Part shown: piece by piece, positions 10,835 through 21,672 of the stretch | Position numbering within the stretch: the first letter of the stretch is position 1 | Layout of the letters: every line of letters begins with the position of its first letter | Assembly (NCBI GenBank): GCA_944990035.1 | Contig: CALYLX010000043.1 | Span: 124,001 to 188,000 of the forward strand | Length of the DNA: 64,000 bases | Direction of reading: 5' to 3' | Origin: Clitopilus passeckerianus | Taxonomy: Eukaryota; Basidiomycota; Agaricomycetes; Agaricales; Entolomataceae | Notes under the pieces: generated by a model | Database searches by the model: none | The model's input: the letters and a program-made list of their open reading frames with translations, nothing else | What the model was told of the DNA's origin: nothing | Made by a program: the position numbers and the translations under genes

Positions 10835-12516
10835 GGTGAAGTAGGGCACTCCTGTGATGCGCGCATAAAAACGCGATGTAGGAACCTCCACAGCAGCGTG
10901 GACGGTGGGAGATGGGTTGGCACCTTCAGTGACAGGGTACCAAACACGCTTAACAGCGACCCAGATGATGCCCAGATCGCTGTGGGTGGGTATCTCGTCG
11001 AGGTAGACAATGATAGCGTTACCCCTGCCGAGTTCAGCATGGATAGCGCGGTTCTTAGACCCACCAGCGCCAAAGCGAAGGTTGAGGGTGGAAACAGCCT
11101 GTTCAGGCGAGATAGGAAGAGGAACAGAGAAAGCATTGTCTCCATTGCCTCTGGTGGCATAGACGAAGCACTGCTTGCGTGAGGGGCCGCGCGTCGTGGA
11201 TTTGAGCTTCTGCTTCTTCTTCGAAGGGGAGAACACTGCCTTGCGCTTGTTGGCGTTGGAGTTGTCCTTGAGTTGCGCTACTTCATCCCAGGACAGTCCA
11301 GGGAGATGACGCGCGAGTTCAGCAAGTTCAGCGCATTGCTGCGCAGTCATGCCCACAGTGACCTCTGCAAAAGAGCGAGGGGCGGCGTTTGCAGGCCTCC
11401 TAGGCGGCTGCGATGCGACAGAAGCGTAGGACGCCTTGGGAGCGCGCTGCCGCTGTTGTGGTTGCTGCTGCTGCTGCTGAGACGCATTAGCAGGGTTGGG
11501 CATATGCACAGCATGCAGATTGGGTGCCCTGCGTGTTGCAGGAGCCTGTGGGGCAGGCCTAGTGAACTGGCGCTGCCATTGCATCCAGCTTCCGGGGTTT
11601 ACCCGCCCTGGTTGCGATGTGGAAGGTGTAGCACCTGAGTCTGGCCCAGGGACCGGGTTGTTAGGTTGCTGAGATGTCGCAGTGGACTCCTGTCCCTCCA
11701 TGGGAACTGAAGATTTGTGACCTGTGGCAGTGTGTTCCGCGGGTCGGGGAGAGCTAACCTGGGTCCTGGCGCCTTGTGAGACGCTGGAGGAGGTGGGGGG
11801 AACTGCTGGAGCAGAGGAGGCCAGTGCTACACCATGCCCATCTGCAGCAGCACCTTTGGGAGCAGCAGTGCGCACAGGGCACTGCTGGGGAGTGGGGGAG
11901 GGAATATAGGCATCCAAGGCGTCCCTAACGCGTCGGATTTGAGAAAGGAAGTTCTCATTTGAAGTGAGATACTTGAGGAGGCCTAGGGAGGCCGCTTGAG
12001 AGCAGACATGCACAAATGTGTCTGCAAGGGTGCGAGAGTGTTCCTCATTGCCGGCAGCAGAAGGGGCCCGGTTGAGCCACTCCATGAAGGTGACAAGGAA
12101 TCTGTGATCACGTCTATGTCTTCCTTGACCGCGTCATCCGTGGCCTGCACCTGCAAGCCAGTGGAGTCATACTCTGAATGTCCTAGGAATGCAGGAGAGA
12201 ACCCCTGTGTTGGTGAAGTCGCCCTGGAAGCAGTTCTGGACTTGGGCTGCGCAACAGCAGCACCAGAGGCGTCCTTCCTGCGCTTGTGTTCAGGGGAGGA
12301 AGGTGCGGAGGGAGCAGGGCTCTCATCTGCTTCAGAACCATCATCCTCATCCATTGCTGGAGTAGGACGCTTGTTTCCAGTGCCAGAGGGGCCCTGGGGA
12401 GTTTCTTCACCATCAAATGCGCCATAGTCGGTACCATGGCCTTTCTGAGGTGTGGATGGCATTGGAGTTGGATCCGGCGGCCGGGGAGTCTTCTTGCTGC
12501 CTCCTGCACTACTCAC
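10835..12516 (-). pseudogene. LINE-1 ORF1, N-terminal part (split by LINE-2)
   Basis: Starts MSSAGGSKKTPRPPDP at 12,516. It is rich in Pro, Ser, Gln and basic residues, as expected of a LINE RNA-binding ORF1. A one-base frame change at about 12,105 separates an N-terminal frame (ends 11,983) from the rest, which opens at ATG 12,085. The same frame change occurs in the plus-strand ORF1 at 13,801-14,410. A poly-Gln run lies near 11,460-11,480. The frame reads ARITGVPYFT at its broken end and continues after LINE-2 as FGAVGSTPI at 7053. Confidence 0.8.
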
Positions 12517-12619
12517 AGCGCAGACAGGCAGATATACTGGAGAATAAAGTGGTGTGCAAGCTGCTGGAGGGCGAATTTGCGTTGCTGTTGTGGCTGTGAT
12601 GTTGGTGGTAACAGATCAA

Positions 12620-13800
12620 AAGGGATGACCTGGCAGCCTTGTGTTGCATAGTGCGCAAGTGCGACCTAGCAGTCTTACACCTTGCACCTTTGTAGAACCA
12701 GAGGCCCACACCATACGTAGCGACCGGAAAGACGCACGCACGGTAGAGCAGCTGTTTCTGCAGAGGGGTGATACCCTTTGATGAGTTACCAAGCATGATC
12801 ATTGCCTTGACAGTGGTCAGAGCCTTGGTGGAGTAATACTTGACATGGTGGCTAAAGGATAGCGACCGGTCAAGGTAGAAGCCCAAGTAGCTCCAAACGC
12901 TCTTGGGTTGAAGTGGCGAGTTGCCAGTGTGAGGAGCAAAGCCCAAGTCAATGGCAGGATTGACATCGTTGTGCTTGCGAGAGAAGTGGAAGACCTCTGT
13001 TTTATCATGTTCCAAGAGCAGGCCAAGTGCAGTAACAAGCTCTGTGATGACGGCATATGCTTGTTGGAGTAGGGTGATGTTCTCCCCAAAGGATGGCGAC
13101 TGGACGATGAGCGAACCATCATCCACATACGACATGAGTGTGGTAACGCCAGGAGCAATCCTGCATTCAAACTACGGAGCGTGACGGTCAGAGGAGCGTG
13201 GTCAGAGGGCCCTTTCCACTCTGTGACCACGCTGTGTGAAGTCCCTGCAGTGCAACCCACAGGGGGGAAGAACAGATCAATGACTGACGGCCTAAGGCTG
13301 CCAGCATGTGGGAAGTGAGTAGGAGTGCATTCTGGTAGAACACTAACCTCCACCCTGCCACTTTTGCATTTCCATCGCAACAGCCTCCACTGCTGTTGCC
13401 CAAAGCCAGGAGGACACGGCGACGTGGCCCGCCTGATAAGGCCCCCACGCTGCTCCACGATGCCCTCCCCACTGCGGGGGCCACTGCCGACGGATGCCTG
13501 TGACAGGCTCCACTGCACCGCCACGCCCGGACAACCTTGTCTGGGTGCAGGGTGCACACCAATTTGTTCACAGAGAACAAGCCGAAGCGTCTGGCATGGT
13601 TTTCCATGCATAGGCATCAGTGCTCCATCCTTCATATAGCAGCAAGCCTAACCTCCAGGGTTCTCGCTGCTTCTGTGGGGTGTTGCGTGCTACCATACTT
13701 GTTGTTAGATTTATCCTCGGGGGCCACCCTAGCTTGCTCTTTGGTGCACCTCATATTCAGTGTAGTTCACTCAACGAACATGGTTTACATATATTAGTAT
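12620..13800. mobile_element. LINE-F fragment: inverted 5' segment plus sense 3' segment
   Basis: 12,625-13,349 reads on the minus strand: end of the EEP nuclease (GSLRPSVIDLFF; SDHAPLT), an internal deletion near 13,172, then RT with YVDD (about 13,124) to HKAAR, where LINE-1 interrupts. 13,350-13,800 reads on the plus strand: the C-terminus of ORF2 (stop 13,639) and part of the 3' UTR, matching the LINE-B C-terminus. Head-to-head 5' and 3' segments of one element are the signature of twin-primed 5' inversion, though recombination is possible. Confidence 0.65.
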
Positions 13801-14410
13801 ACAACTCCCCAGGGCCCCTCTGGTGCTCGAAACAAGCATCCTACTCTAGCAATGGATAAGAACGATGGTTTCAAAGCTGACAAGAGCCCTGCTCCTTCTG
13901 CACCTTCCTCCCCTGAACACAAGCGCAGGAAGGACGCCTCTGGTGCTGCTGTTGCGCAGCCCAAGTCCAGAACTGCTTCCAGGGCGACTTCACCAACACA
14001 GGGGTTCTCTCCTGCATTCCTAGGACATTCAGAGTATGACTCCACTGGCTTGCAGGTGCAGGCCACGGATGACGCGGTCAAGGAAGACATAGACGTGATC
14101 ACAGATTCCTTGTCACCTTCATGGAGTGGCTCAACCGGGCCCCTTCTGCTGCCGGCAATGAGGAACACTCTCACACTCTTGCAGACATGCTTGTGCGTAT
14201 TTGCTCTCAAACGGCCTCTCTAGGCCTCCTCAAGTATCTCACTTCAAGTGAGGACTCCCTTCCTCAAATCCGACGTGTTAGGGATGCTCTAGACGCCTAT
14301 GTTCCTTCTCCTCCTCCCCAGCAGCGCCCTGTGCACACTGCTGCTCCCAAAGGTGCTACAAACGCAGCATCTGCTTTCTCTACTGCTGCTGCAGGTGGGC
14401 ATAGTGTAGC

Positions 14411-15494
14411 TTTTTTTTTTTTTTTGATCAAAGTCCTACGCCCCCGGAGGAGGCGTCTGACAATTTATATTCCGGCGCCCGATCGCAGTCCGGTCGCAAG
14501 TACCTAAATACATGCATTGTAACTAACGTAAGTAAAAACCGTGTTTGTCGAGTGAACCACACTGAATACAAGGTGCACCAAAGAGCAAGCTAGGGTGGCC
14601 CCCGAGGATAAATCTATCAATGAGTATGGTAGCGCGCAACATCCTGCAGAAGCAGCAAGAACCCTGGAGGTCAGGCTTGCTGCTATATGAAGGATGGAGC
14701 ACTGATGCCTATGCATGGAAAACCATGCCAGACGCTTCGGCCTGTTCTCTGCGAACAAATTGGTGTGCACCCGGCACCCAGACAAGGTCGTCTGGGCGCG
14801 GTGGTGCAGTGGAGCCTGTTACAGGCATTCGTCGGCGGTGGCCCCCCACAGCGGGGAGGGCATCGCGGAGGCGTGTGGGGGCCTTATTAGGTGGCCCACG
14901 TCGCCGCGTCTTCTTGGCTTTGGGAAACGGCAGTGGAGGCTGTTGCGAAGGGAACGCAAAAGTGGCAGGGTTGTTCTCGAGGAAGAACAAGAAAGACGAC
15001 AGCTCTCGGCGCAAGCGCTGGTTGGGCCGTCGTTGGAAGTGCGCGCACTGGTGAAGGATGTGACCCCTCGTTTCCAGTATGCGCCAGTTGCATGCACACG
15101 CTGTCTCCCCACCCAGGTTGAAGCGTGCGCGGAATTCCCCTATGGGTGCATGACCCAGAACTGCGCGTGTAAGGCGCGCGGTATGCGCATTGGAGGAACC
15201 AACACGATGTAGCCAAGGTCCACCTTTGATGTGTGTGGGCCTTAGGGAGGCACCTTTGTGTGTGAGGCACAAGAAGTTGTTGCCAGAGAAAGAAGGCTGC
15301 TGCAGTAGACAAGTCCACTCATGCAGCATTCTATCCACGGCGTGTTTCCGGGCATACCCAAGGAATGTCCGGGGTTGGTAGCCAGCACCCACCCGCAAGC
15401 CAGTGGCCGCCAAGTGAGCATGGTGGTGGATGTCCCAGTTGAGTTTTGAAGGGACATGAACAAAGTGGACGTGCCTGTCAGCGTCGCCCGAGAA
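14411..15494 (-). mobile_element. LINE-B: 5'-truncated copy with 14-bp target duplication
   Basis: Flanked by GGGCATAGTGTAGC at 14,397-14,410 and 15,495-15,508. The T run 14,411-14,424 is the poly-A tail, followed by the 3'-terminal hairpin (14,438-14,456), 3' UTR and the C-terminal part of ORF2. The 5' end is truncated within the RNase H domain, the usual outcome of incomplete target-primed reverse transcription. Confidence 0.9.
14709..15494 (-). pseudogene. LINE-B ORF2 C-terminus (end of RNase H, zinc motif, basic tail)
   Basis: Open over about 262 codons. It contains VPSKLNWDIHHHAHLAA (end of RNase H), then the C-x-C...H...C type motif CACNWRILETRGHILHQC, and a Pro/Arg-rich tail ending MVFHA and a stop. 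This shows what the complete C-terminus looks like; LINE-C lacks the last ~60 residues because of a deletion. Only the 3' portion of ORF2 is present. Confidence 0.8.
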
Positions 15495-15649
15495 GGGCAT
15501 AGTGTAGCACTGGCCTCCTCTGCTCCAGCAGTCCCCCCCACCTCCTCCAGCGTCTCACAAGGCGCCGGGACCCAGGTTACCTCTCTCTGACCCGTGGAAC
15601 ACACTGCCACTGGTCACAAATCTCCGGCTCCCATGGAGGGACAGGCGTC

Positions 15650-17944
15650 TTTTTTTTTGATCAAAGCCCTATGCCCCCAGAGGGGGCATCTGACAATTTA
15701 TATTCCGGCGCTCAATTGCAGTCCGGTCGCAAGTACCTAAATACATGCATTGTATACTAGCGTAGGTAAAAAAGCCGTGGTCGTTGAGTGGACTACACTG
15801 AATACAGGGTGCACCAAAGAGCAAGCTAGGGTGGCCCCTGAGGATAAATCTAACAACAAGTATGGTAGCACGCAACACCTCGCAGAAGCAGTGAGAACCC
15901 TGGAGGCTGTTGCGATGGAAATGCAAAAGTGGCAGGGTTGTTCTCAAGGAAGAACAAGAAAGACAATAGCTCCTGGCGCAAGAGCAGGTTAGGCCGTCGT
16001 TGGAAGTGCACACACTGGTGAAGGATGTGTCCCCTCGTTTCCAGTACATGCCAGTCACATGTACACACTGTCTCTCCGTCCAGGTTGAAGCGTGCACAGA
16101 ATTCACCAATGGGTGCATGACCCCAAACTGCGCGTGTAAGGCGCGCAGTGTGCGCATTGGAAGAACCAACACGACGTAGCCAAGGCCCACTTTTGAGGTG
16201 TGTGGGCCTTAGGGAGGCACCTTTGTGTGTAAGACGCAGGAAGTTGTTGCCGGAGTAAGAAGGCTGCTGGAGCAGACAAGTCCACTCATGCAGCATTCTA
16301 TCCACAGCGCGTTTCCAGGCATATCCAACAGATGTCCGGGGTTGGTTGCCAGCGCCCACTCGCAAGCCAGTGGCCGCCAAGTGAGCACAGTGATGAATGT
16401 CCCAGTTGAGTCTTGAAGGAACAGGAACAAAGTGGACGCGCCTGCCAGCGTTGCCCGAGAACCAAGCACATAGTTCGGAGCAAATAGACAGCGAGTGTCC
16501 TTGCCCAGAGTGGAGAGACGGGTCCAAAGCCAACCGAGTGGCTTTGGTCGAGTCCGTGAGCACAACTATTTTGAGGCAGTTGTTGCGCAGAACAGCCTTG
16601 CTTATAGACAAGTCAATGGCTGCGAGTTCGGCATCATCAGAGAGGACTTTGCCGGATGCCATAGTGTATTCCTCTGGCCCAAAGGTGCCATGAAGGAGGG
16701 GGCAGGCAGCAACCACTTGGTGCTTCCTGCTTATGGGAACAGAGGCATCAGCTGCCACTAACACCGTGGTGTCAGACAGATCTGCATCAGCGTGAATCAC
16801 ATCCAAGTGGATGCGACGAGAATCAAGGGCATCCTTAGACGCTGCAATGGCGGTGTCAAATGTAACCCTGCCCGAGTGCGTATCCAACAGGCGAAGGCCC
16901 GGGACCGCTTCTCCATGGACAGGGTTGAGAGGCTCAGAGACGCGCACAGCATGTGCGTCAGAGTCCACAACTGTAGAGAGCAAGTTGCCGCGCACGCGTC
17001 ATGACAAGTTGGAGAGAGACGAAGGGAGACACATTGTCCCTTCATACAGCTGGTGCCTGTTGCTAATAAGCGACAGCGTAGGGTGGTTGCCAATCAGGGT
17101 GCCAATACGCGCCTGGCCACGTTCAACCAGTTTCCTGATGTACAGACGAATGGGGGGGAGACCAGCAATAGACTCGGTCCCCCCACCCGGCGATGTGCGA
17201 AAGGCGCCGGTTATCCACCTAGCAGCCTTGTGTTGCATAGTGCGCAAGTGCGACATAGCAGTCTTACACCTTGCACCTTTGTAGAACCAGAGGCCCACAC
17301 CATACGTAGCGACCGGAAGAACACATGCACGGTAGAGCAGCCGTTTCTGCATAGGGGTGATACCCCTTGATGAGTTACCATGCATGATCATTGCCTTGAC
17401 AGTGGTCAGAGCCTTGGTAGAGTAATACTTGACATGGTGGCTAAAGGATAGCGACCGGTCAAAGTAGAAGCCCAAGTAGCGCCAAACGCTCTTGGGTTGA
17501 AGTGGCAAGTTGCCAGTGTGTGGAGCAAAGCCCAAGTCGATGGCAGGATTGACATCGTTGTGCTTGCGAGAGAAGTGGAAGACCTCTGTCTTATCATGTT
17601 CCAAGACAAGGCCCAGTGCAATAACAAGCTCTGTGATGACAGCATATGCTTGTTGGAGTAGGGTGATGTTCTCCCCAAAGGATGGCGACTGTACGATGAG
17701 CGAACCATCATCCATATACGACATGAGTGTTGTAACGCCAGGAGCAATCCTGCGTTCAAAACGCCTCATCCCCGGCACCAAATAGAGCGCAGAGAGGAAA
17801 GGGGATAGAGCAGATCCTTGGCCAACACCAACATCTGCAGAATACTTGCTGGACTCTTCGCCGTTCCAGCTGTAGGATGTGTATCTCCCAACAAGATAAG
17901 ACGCAAACAAGTTGCAGACTTCTGGCGCGAAGCCCAGTCTGCGC
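15650..17944 (-). mobile_element. LINE-C, 3' part (RT to poly-A)
   Basis: Poly-A tail as T run 15,650-15,658, terminal hairpin 15,671-15,689, a 3' UTR joined by deletion to the ORF2 C-terminus, then RNase H and RT up to 17,944. Its other half is at 34,028-37,565; the 16.1-kb KDZ transposon lies between, with GTCTGCGC duplicated at the junctions (17,937-17,944 and 34,028-34,035). Confidence 0.85.
15850..17936 (-). pseudogene. LINE-C ORF2, 3' half: RT core and RNase H
   Basis: RT: LGFAPEVCNLFASYLVGR, DVGVGQGSALSPFLSALYL, catalytic box MSYMDDGS near 17,715. RNase H: VAADASVP, DDAELAAID, LTDSTKA give the acidic residues. The Cys/His motif CTCDWHVLETRGHILHQC follows. A single in-frame TGA (16,999-17,001) separates RT from RNase H. 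Near 15,895 the frame jumps to 3' UTR sequence by deletion of the C-terminal tail. Domain order EEP-RT-RNase H with CCHC ORF1 fits Tad1/I-like clades. Confidence 0.85.
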
Positions 17945-18030
17945 CAGATAGAGGCATGACTTTGGACCAATGAACATTAGAGTAGCGGACGATGGGAATG
18001 TGCATGTAGTATTGGTCCAGCGGCATGAGC
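17945..18030 (+). repeat. left terminal inverted repeat of the KDZ element
   Basis: Outside-in it reads CAGATAGAGGCATGACTT, later GAGTAGCGGACGATGGGA and GGTCCAGCGGCATGAGCT. The right end, inverted, reads ACATAAGGACATGTATC, GAGTAGCGGAGACTGGGA and GGACCAGTGGTGTCAGCT. I estimate about two thirds identity with small gaps. Confidence 0.7.
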
Positions 18031-18422
18031 TGATGTCGGATTAGAGAGCAACAAAGGTGGAGCAGCTGATCCTGACCCATGGCACATTAAAGAGTAAAAC
18101 AGCGCATGCATCCATATTCTCCGATTGCCCAAGAAGCACGAAGCCGCCGTAATATTGAATGTGCCCTGGCTTCAGTGGCCCATCGTTTCTTACATCCGTA
18201 GTCAGAAATTCTAGTCATGCCAGCTAATTGCTACCCGTTAGTCCTATCAGGCTTGAATGGGCTCATGTCAGGACATGACCGTCAGCCGATGGTTGTTAGC
18301 GTGACCCACTAAGCTTGTTAGGCTGCTCAGCTGGTCGGGGATAGGCTTCCAAAGCATGACATACCCCGATCTGGATTTGTCGGGAATTTTGAGGAATCCG
18401 ATCGAGTCCGACAACGTTCACA

Positions 18423-19277
18423 ATGCCTCCACCAACTGAAGATGCCGAAGCATTTGTTCGCAACCTTCCCGGTGAGGAGATAAAAATCCTTCAAGGCCTT
18501 AGCTTCTCCCAAGAAGCAGTCTTCTATATGGCGTCTCGGGCCTACGCCGCTTTGAATATCTTCGTGAAACTCAAGGTTTTTAATGATCAACATCGGATCC
18601 CCGAAAACTGGCGTTCGATTGGATACACCGTCCGGCACTGGGACATCTATTCCAAAGGGTGGAGGGATGCGATGTTGATAGAGATTGTGAGTCATATTAC
18701 ATGGATCTAACTACACACTTCACATTTCTTGTAGGTTGCTACTGAAGAGATGATCGGCCGTGCAGCAAGCCGCCATCTCTATCTCCAAATCCCCACCATA
18801 ATCAGCAAATTGTCCACTATCCTCCGCGCCGCAGATCTGTCCACCAACGCGTGGATCAAGCAGGTTTGTGCCCTCGATCTCGATATCCCCCCAGAGAGCT
18901 TCACCCGCCTCAATCGAACCTACGGATATTTTTATCCGTGGTGGGGAGATCCTGACGTCGACTATTGCAGCTTTGATCTTGTAGAAGCGATTATGCACCA
19001 TCATTCAGACATAAACCTTTCCGCCCTACCAAGTTGTAGTCACTGACAGGTTCTACAGGTGTACGTTCCCAACGCGGTCAGCTACATGGCCGACAGCTGG
19101 CTGAATCGCAATTCACGGGATATCCAGGCAGCCATGACTGAGCTCGAGATCGCGGAACAACGTTTATCTCTGGTGGATCTCGGTCAGTCCCAAGCGAGGG
19201 CGGAACTTGGGATGTCTTTGGTTGGATTTGAGCGTTATGCCTGGATTCCCGTGATTCTCGCGAATTCCAATCGATGA
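18423..19277 (+). CDS. unrecognised KDZ-element gene A, three exons
   Basis: Exons 18,423-18,686, 18,735-18,980 and 19,059-19,277 join in phase to a 242-residue product starting MPPPTEDAEAFVRNLPGEE. Intron 1 is clean (GTGAGT...TGTAG); intron 2 would use GTAGAA...CTACAG with a CTGAC branch-like word. No domain is recognised; it is soluble, mixed alpha-helical in look, without signal peptide or membrane segment. Only 42 bp separate its stop from the ATG of gene B, so A and B may be parts of one longer, partly decayed gene. No stop interrupts this reading. Confidence 0.5.
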
Positions 19278-19319
19278 TAGATAACAATATTTGCCCTTTG
19301 TACTTAACAACGACTCAAG

Positions 19320-20274
19320 ATGGTCTTTGCTATTACCATCGAGAAAGTCGACTTATCTCTAAACCCTCTCCTGCTTGCGATTCAACAGCAGACCACCGAC
19401 GACTATGTTTCAAGTCAGCAAATCATAAATCTACTTGTCTCTCGAGCACGGGCCCAAGTACAAGTGCTCCAGAAGCTCAACCCTGACACGACCGAGGGTA
19501 GGGATGCCATGATCGGAGTGGTTATCAGAATGCACAAAGAGGCGGTAAGAGCTACTTAATACGTCTAGAAATCGATTCCGACGACTCTACAGAAGGTCCT
19601 CCTTGTGTTTGTCGGTCGAGCACTGGTTGCACGTCTACCCGTCAAATATCCGAACTATTTTGCTCAGGATTTTGTCCGACAACTCGGTGACCACGTTGGT
19701 AGCACTTCAGCCCAAAGGTTTGCAACGGCCAAATCGGCGGCAGCGCTACATATTCAAGTTGACGACAACGACCCAACGAGGATTCTTTCCAAGTACACTC
19801 ATCAATGGTGGAAGCCAACGCGAAGTAATTCTGCATTGGAGTTGGGCTCATCAGAGACAGTCGGCAGCAAGACGCTAGAGGACGCAATCGCGCTTTATCG
19901 GACTGAGGTGTGTCCCCGACAGAGCGAATACTGCAACTATTTAACTTTTGCATTTGAAAAGGTCGGGCCCAGCGGGACCGTTGTCCCCATCAAGCGCGTC
20001 GGGCCACTTCCTGGCACCATGGTGAGCGGTCTGAAGTCGTTGGACGACACTATTACGGCGCTTGAAGATATGATTGTGGAACGCAATCGCAACATTGTTC
20101 AAGGAATCCATGTGATGAACTGCCTGGTACAGGCTGCGAACAGGTGATGGGTACAAGGTCCTACTACGTCGTTCATTGCATGTAAACCACCATGTCCTCC
20201 CCAATTTCAGTCTATCATTCGCCTGCTGCATGTTTGACTGCCACACTTGCACGACACTTGGGTCTCATGTTTGA
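19320..20274 (+). CDS. unrecognised KDZ-element gene B
   Basis: Exon 1 is 19,320-19,544 and exon 2 is 19,593-20,143 (GTAAGA...CTACAG intron, phase kept); a last short exon from 20,211 would end at 20,274, or the frame can stop at 20,147 without splicing. The product starts MVFAITIEKVDLSLNP, about 275-280 residues. Another 54-nt segment (19,908-19,961, GTGTGT...AAAAG) could be an intron without changing frame. No known domain seen. It overlaps the N-terminal exon proposed for the TET/JBP gene (20,192), so the three plus-strand units may be one transcript. Confidence 0.45.
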
Positions 20275-21594
20275 GGCGTCTATTGCAGGAAATCCACCCC
20301 CATCTACTCCAACCCCAGACGAAATCTCCATGGAGCAGCTTGTTGACCTCCAACATGCCAATGACATTCTTGTCCATGTGTTTCGCTCTCGGGGTAGGTG
20401 GTCAGGTGGTTAGAATCATGATGGTGTGCTGATTTTTCACACCTTAGTTCCATTGAGCTGGGACATTGAACGTTATGCAGATAACATCAATAAGACAGCA
20501 AAGATGAGCCCACAACACAAAGCAGAATTACGCGCAAAATACAAGAAAGACTACCACCAAAGGTTTATAAACAAACCCTCCACCGTTCATGATCGCCACA
20601 TGAACATTGTACTGTGGTATCTACCAAATATCTTGTCCCTGGTTCATCAGGTGAGTTTCACTCAAACTCCCGACGCGATCGGAGAAATGACGTGGCGACA
20701 GAAAACCTTGATGGCAGCTATCCCCGACCTAAACAAACTCATCGGACAGGGCGTAAAAGAGAAGGAGACATCGGCAGGATGGCGAGCTAACAAGTCTTTG
20801 TTTACGGAAGGAGTGAAAATCTCAGCGGGGAATATGAATATAAGCCCAAGTTGGTTTGAGCAAGGTCACCAGGTGCGTCGGAGGTCCGACACTGTTGGGA
20901 TTCGGAAATTGACGTCGGAGCAACTTCACAGAGCGATCGTTACTGACTCCAGATTTCGAAGTCTCTTCGTGATCCCTCTCAGGCAAAGCTCACCCATCCA
21001 TTTTTAGAGACTTGTATGTACGTCTCCGCGCTTTTGGGGGCTATTACCAGCATTATACATTCAGAACTCTATAATGCTGGGATGGCAGCAATCGACTAAC
21101 TTTGGACCAATCCTGAACTAGTCAAGGAAGGCAAGCAAGTTCATGCTGTATTACTACTATGGTCTTCCCCGTTCAGTGGCTTCAGCCTTATCTGCAATCA
21201 GGAGTGCCCCGAGCATCGCGATCACCAGAGCCGCCCTTCTTGGTTTGATCTCCTGCTTAGTGTCGGGGAATACTCTGGTGCAACATTCAACCTTCCTGAC
21301 ACCGGACTTCAGTTCCGATACAACAGCGGAACGGTCATTGGGATTGCAGGCAAGGTTCTCCGACATTCAGTCACCCGTCATTCAGGAGATCGGGTCTGCT
21401 TTGCATACTATATGCGTGATGCTGTCCATGAGCGGATGTGTATTAGACCCGTGTCCTGGGCTCGATACACCAATTAGGAGGTTCACAACCAGTACCACAA
21501 AACCCTTCGCAACCAAGTTCAGGCTGCTATTCAACAGCAATTTGCCTTCTACGGAATGCCTGCAGGCCCTCAATTCAACCAAATCTACTACTAG
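20192..21594 (+). pseudogene. TET/JBP-type 2-oxoglutarate/Fe(II) dioxygenase, decayed
   Basis: TET/JBP enzymes oxidise 5-methylcytosine or thymine in DNA in the nucleus. Seen here: VLWYLPNIL near 20,610, SPSWFEQGH near 20,845, then a double-stranded beta-helix domain: iron motif HRD in CPEHRDHQSRPSWFDLLLSV (His 21,214, Asp 21,220), NLPDTGLQFRYNSGTVIGIA, distal His in GKVLRHSV (21,364), and 2-oxoglutarate Arg in GDRVCFAYYMRD (21,391). Intron 20,394-20,447 joins the first two exons in phase; later introns are approximate. In-frame TAA at 21,097 and TAG at 21,475 break it; the frame continues as EVHNQYHKTLRNQ to 21,594. The start at 20,192 is uncertain. Confidence 0.75.
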
Positions 21595-21672
21595 ACTAGA
21601 AGACTTTACTATTTGCTTGCTCCTACTTAGAGTAGATTATTTTACATGGACAAGAGTACTTTACAATGCCTA

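Larger units (their letters stand above)
6329..12620 (-). mobile_element. LINE-1: non-LTR retrotransposon copy, interrupted by LINE-2
   Basis: Reads right to left. The 5' end is near 12,620 (minus strand starts TTGATCTGTTACCACCA; LINE-2 starts almost the same, TTGATCTCTTACCACCA, near 10,826). ORF1 runs 12,516 to 10,835 and resumes 7068 to 6388 after the LINE-2 insertion. The first codons of ORF2 lie at about 6330-6352, where the gypsy LTR cuts it off. The right end sits inside RT sequence of LINE-F, so LINE-1 itself inserted into an older copy. Confidence 0.8.
13801..15649 (+). pseudogene. LINE-E ORF1 fragment on the plus strand, split by LINE-B, cut by LINE-C
   Basis: TPQGPSGARNKHPTLAMDKN at 13,801 parallels TPQGPSGTGNKRPTPAMDED of LINE-1 ORF1. 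The copy carries the same internal frame change (first frame to about 14,223, second from ATG 14,121). It is interrupted at 14,410 by LINE-B and resumes at 15,509 (ASSAPAVPPTSSSVSQGA). It ends at 15,649, where the T run of LINE-C starts. No ORF2 of this copy is left in the window at this place. Confidence 0.75.

Noticed and set aside
12286..13797. Several long overlapping frames on both strands at 12-14 kb
   Set aside because: They are shadow frames in GC-rich LINE sequence; the real frames are ORF1 and ORF2 pieces identified by family motifs.
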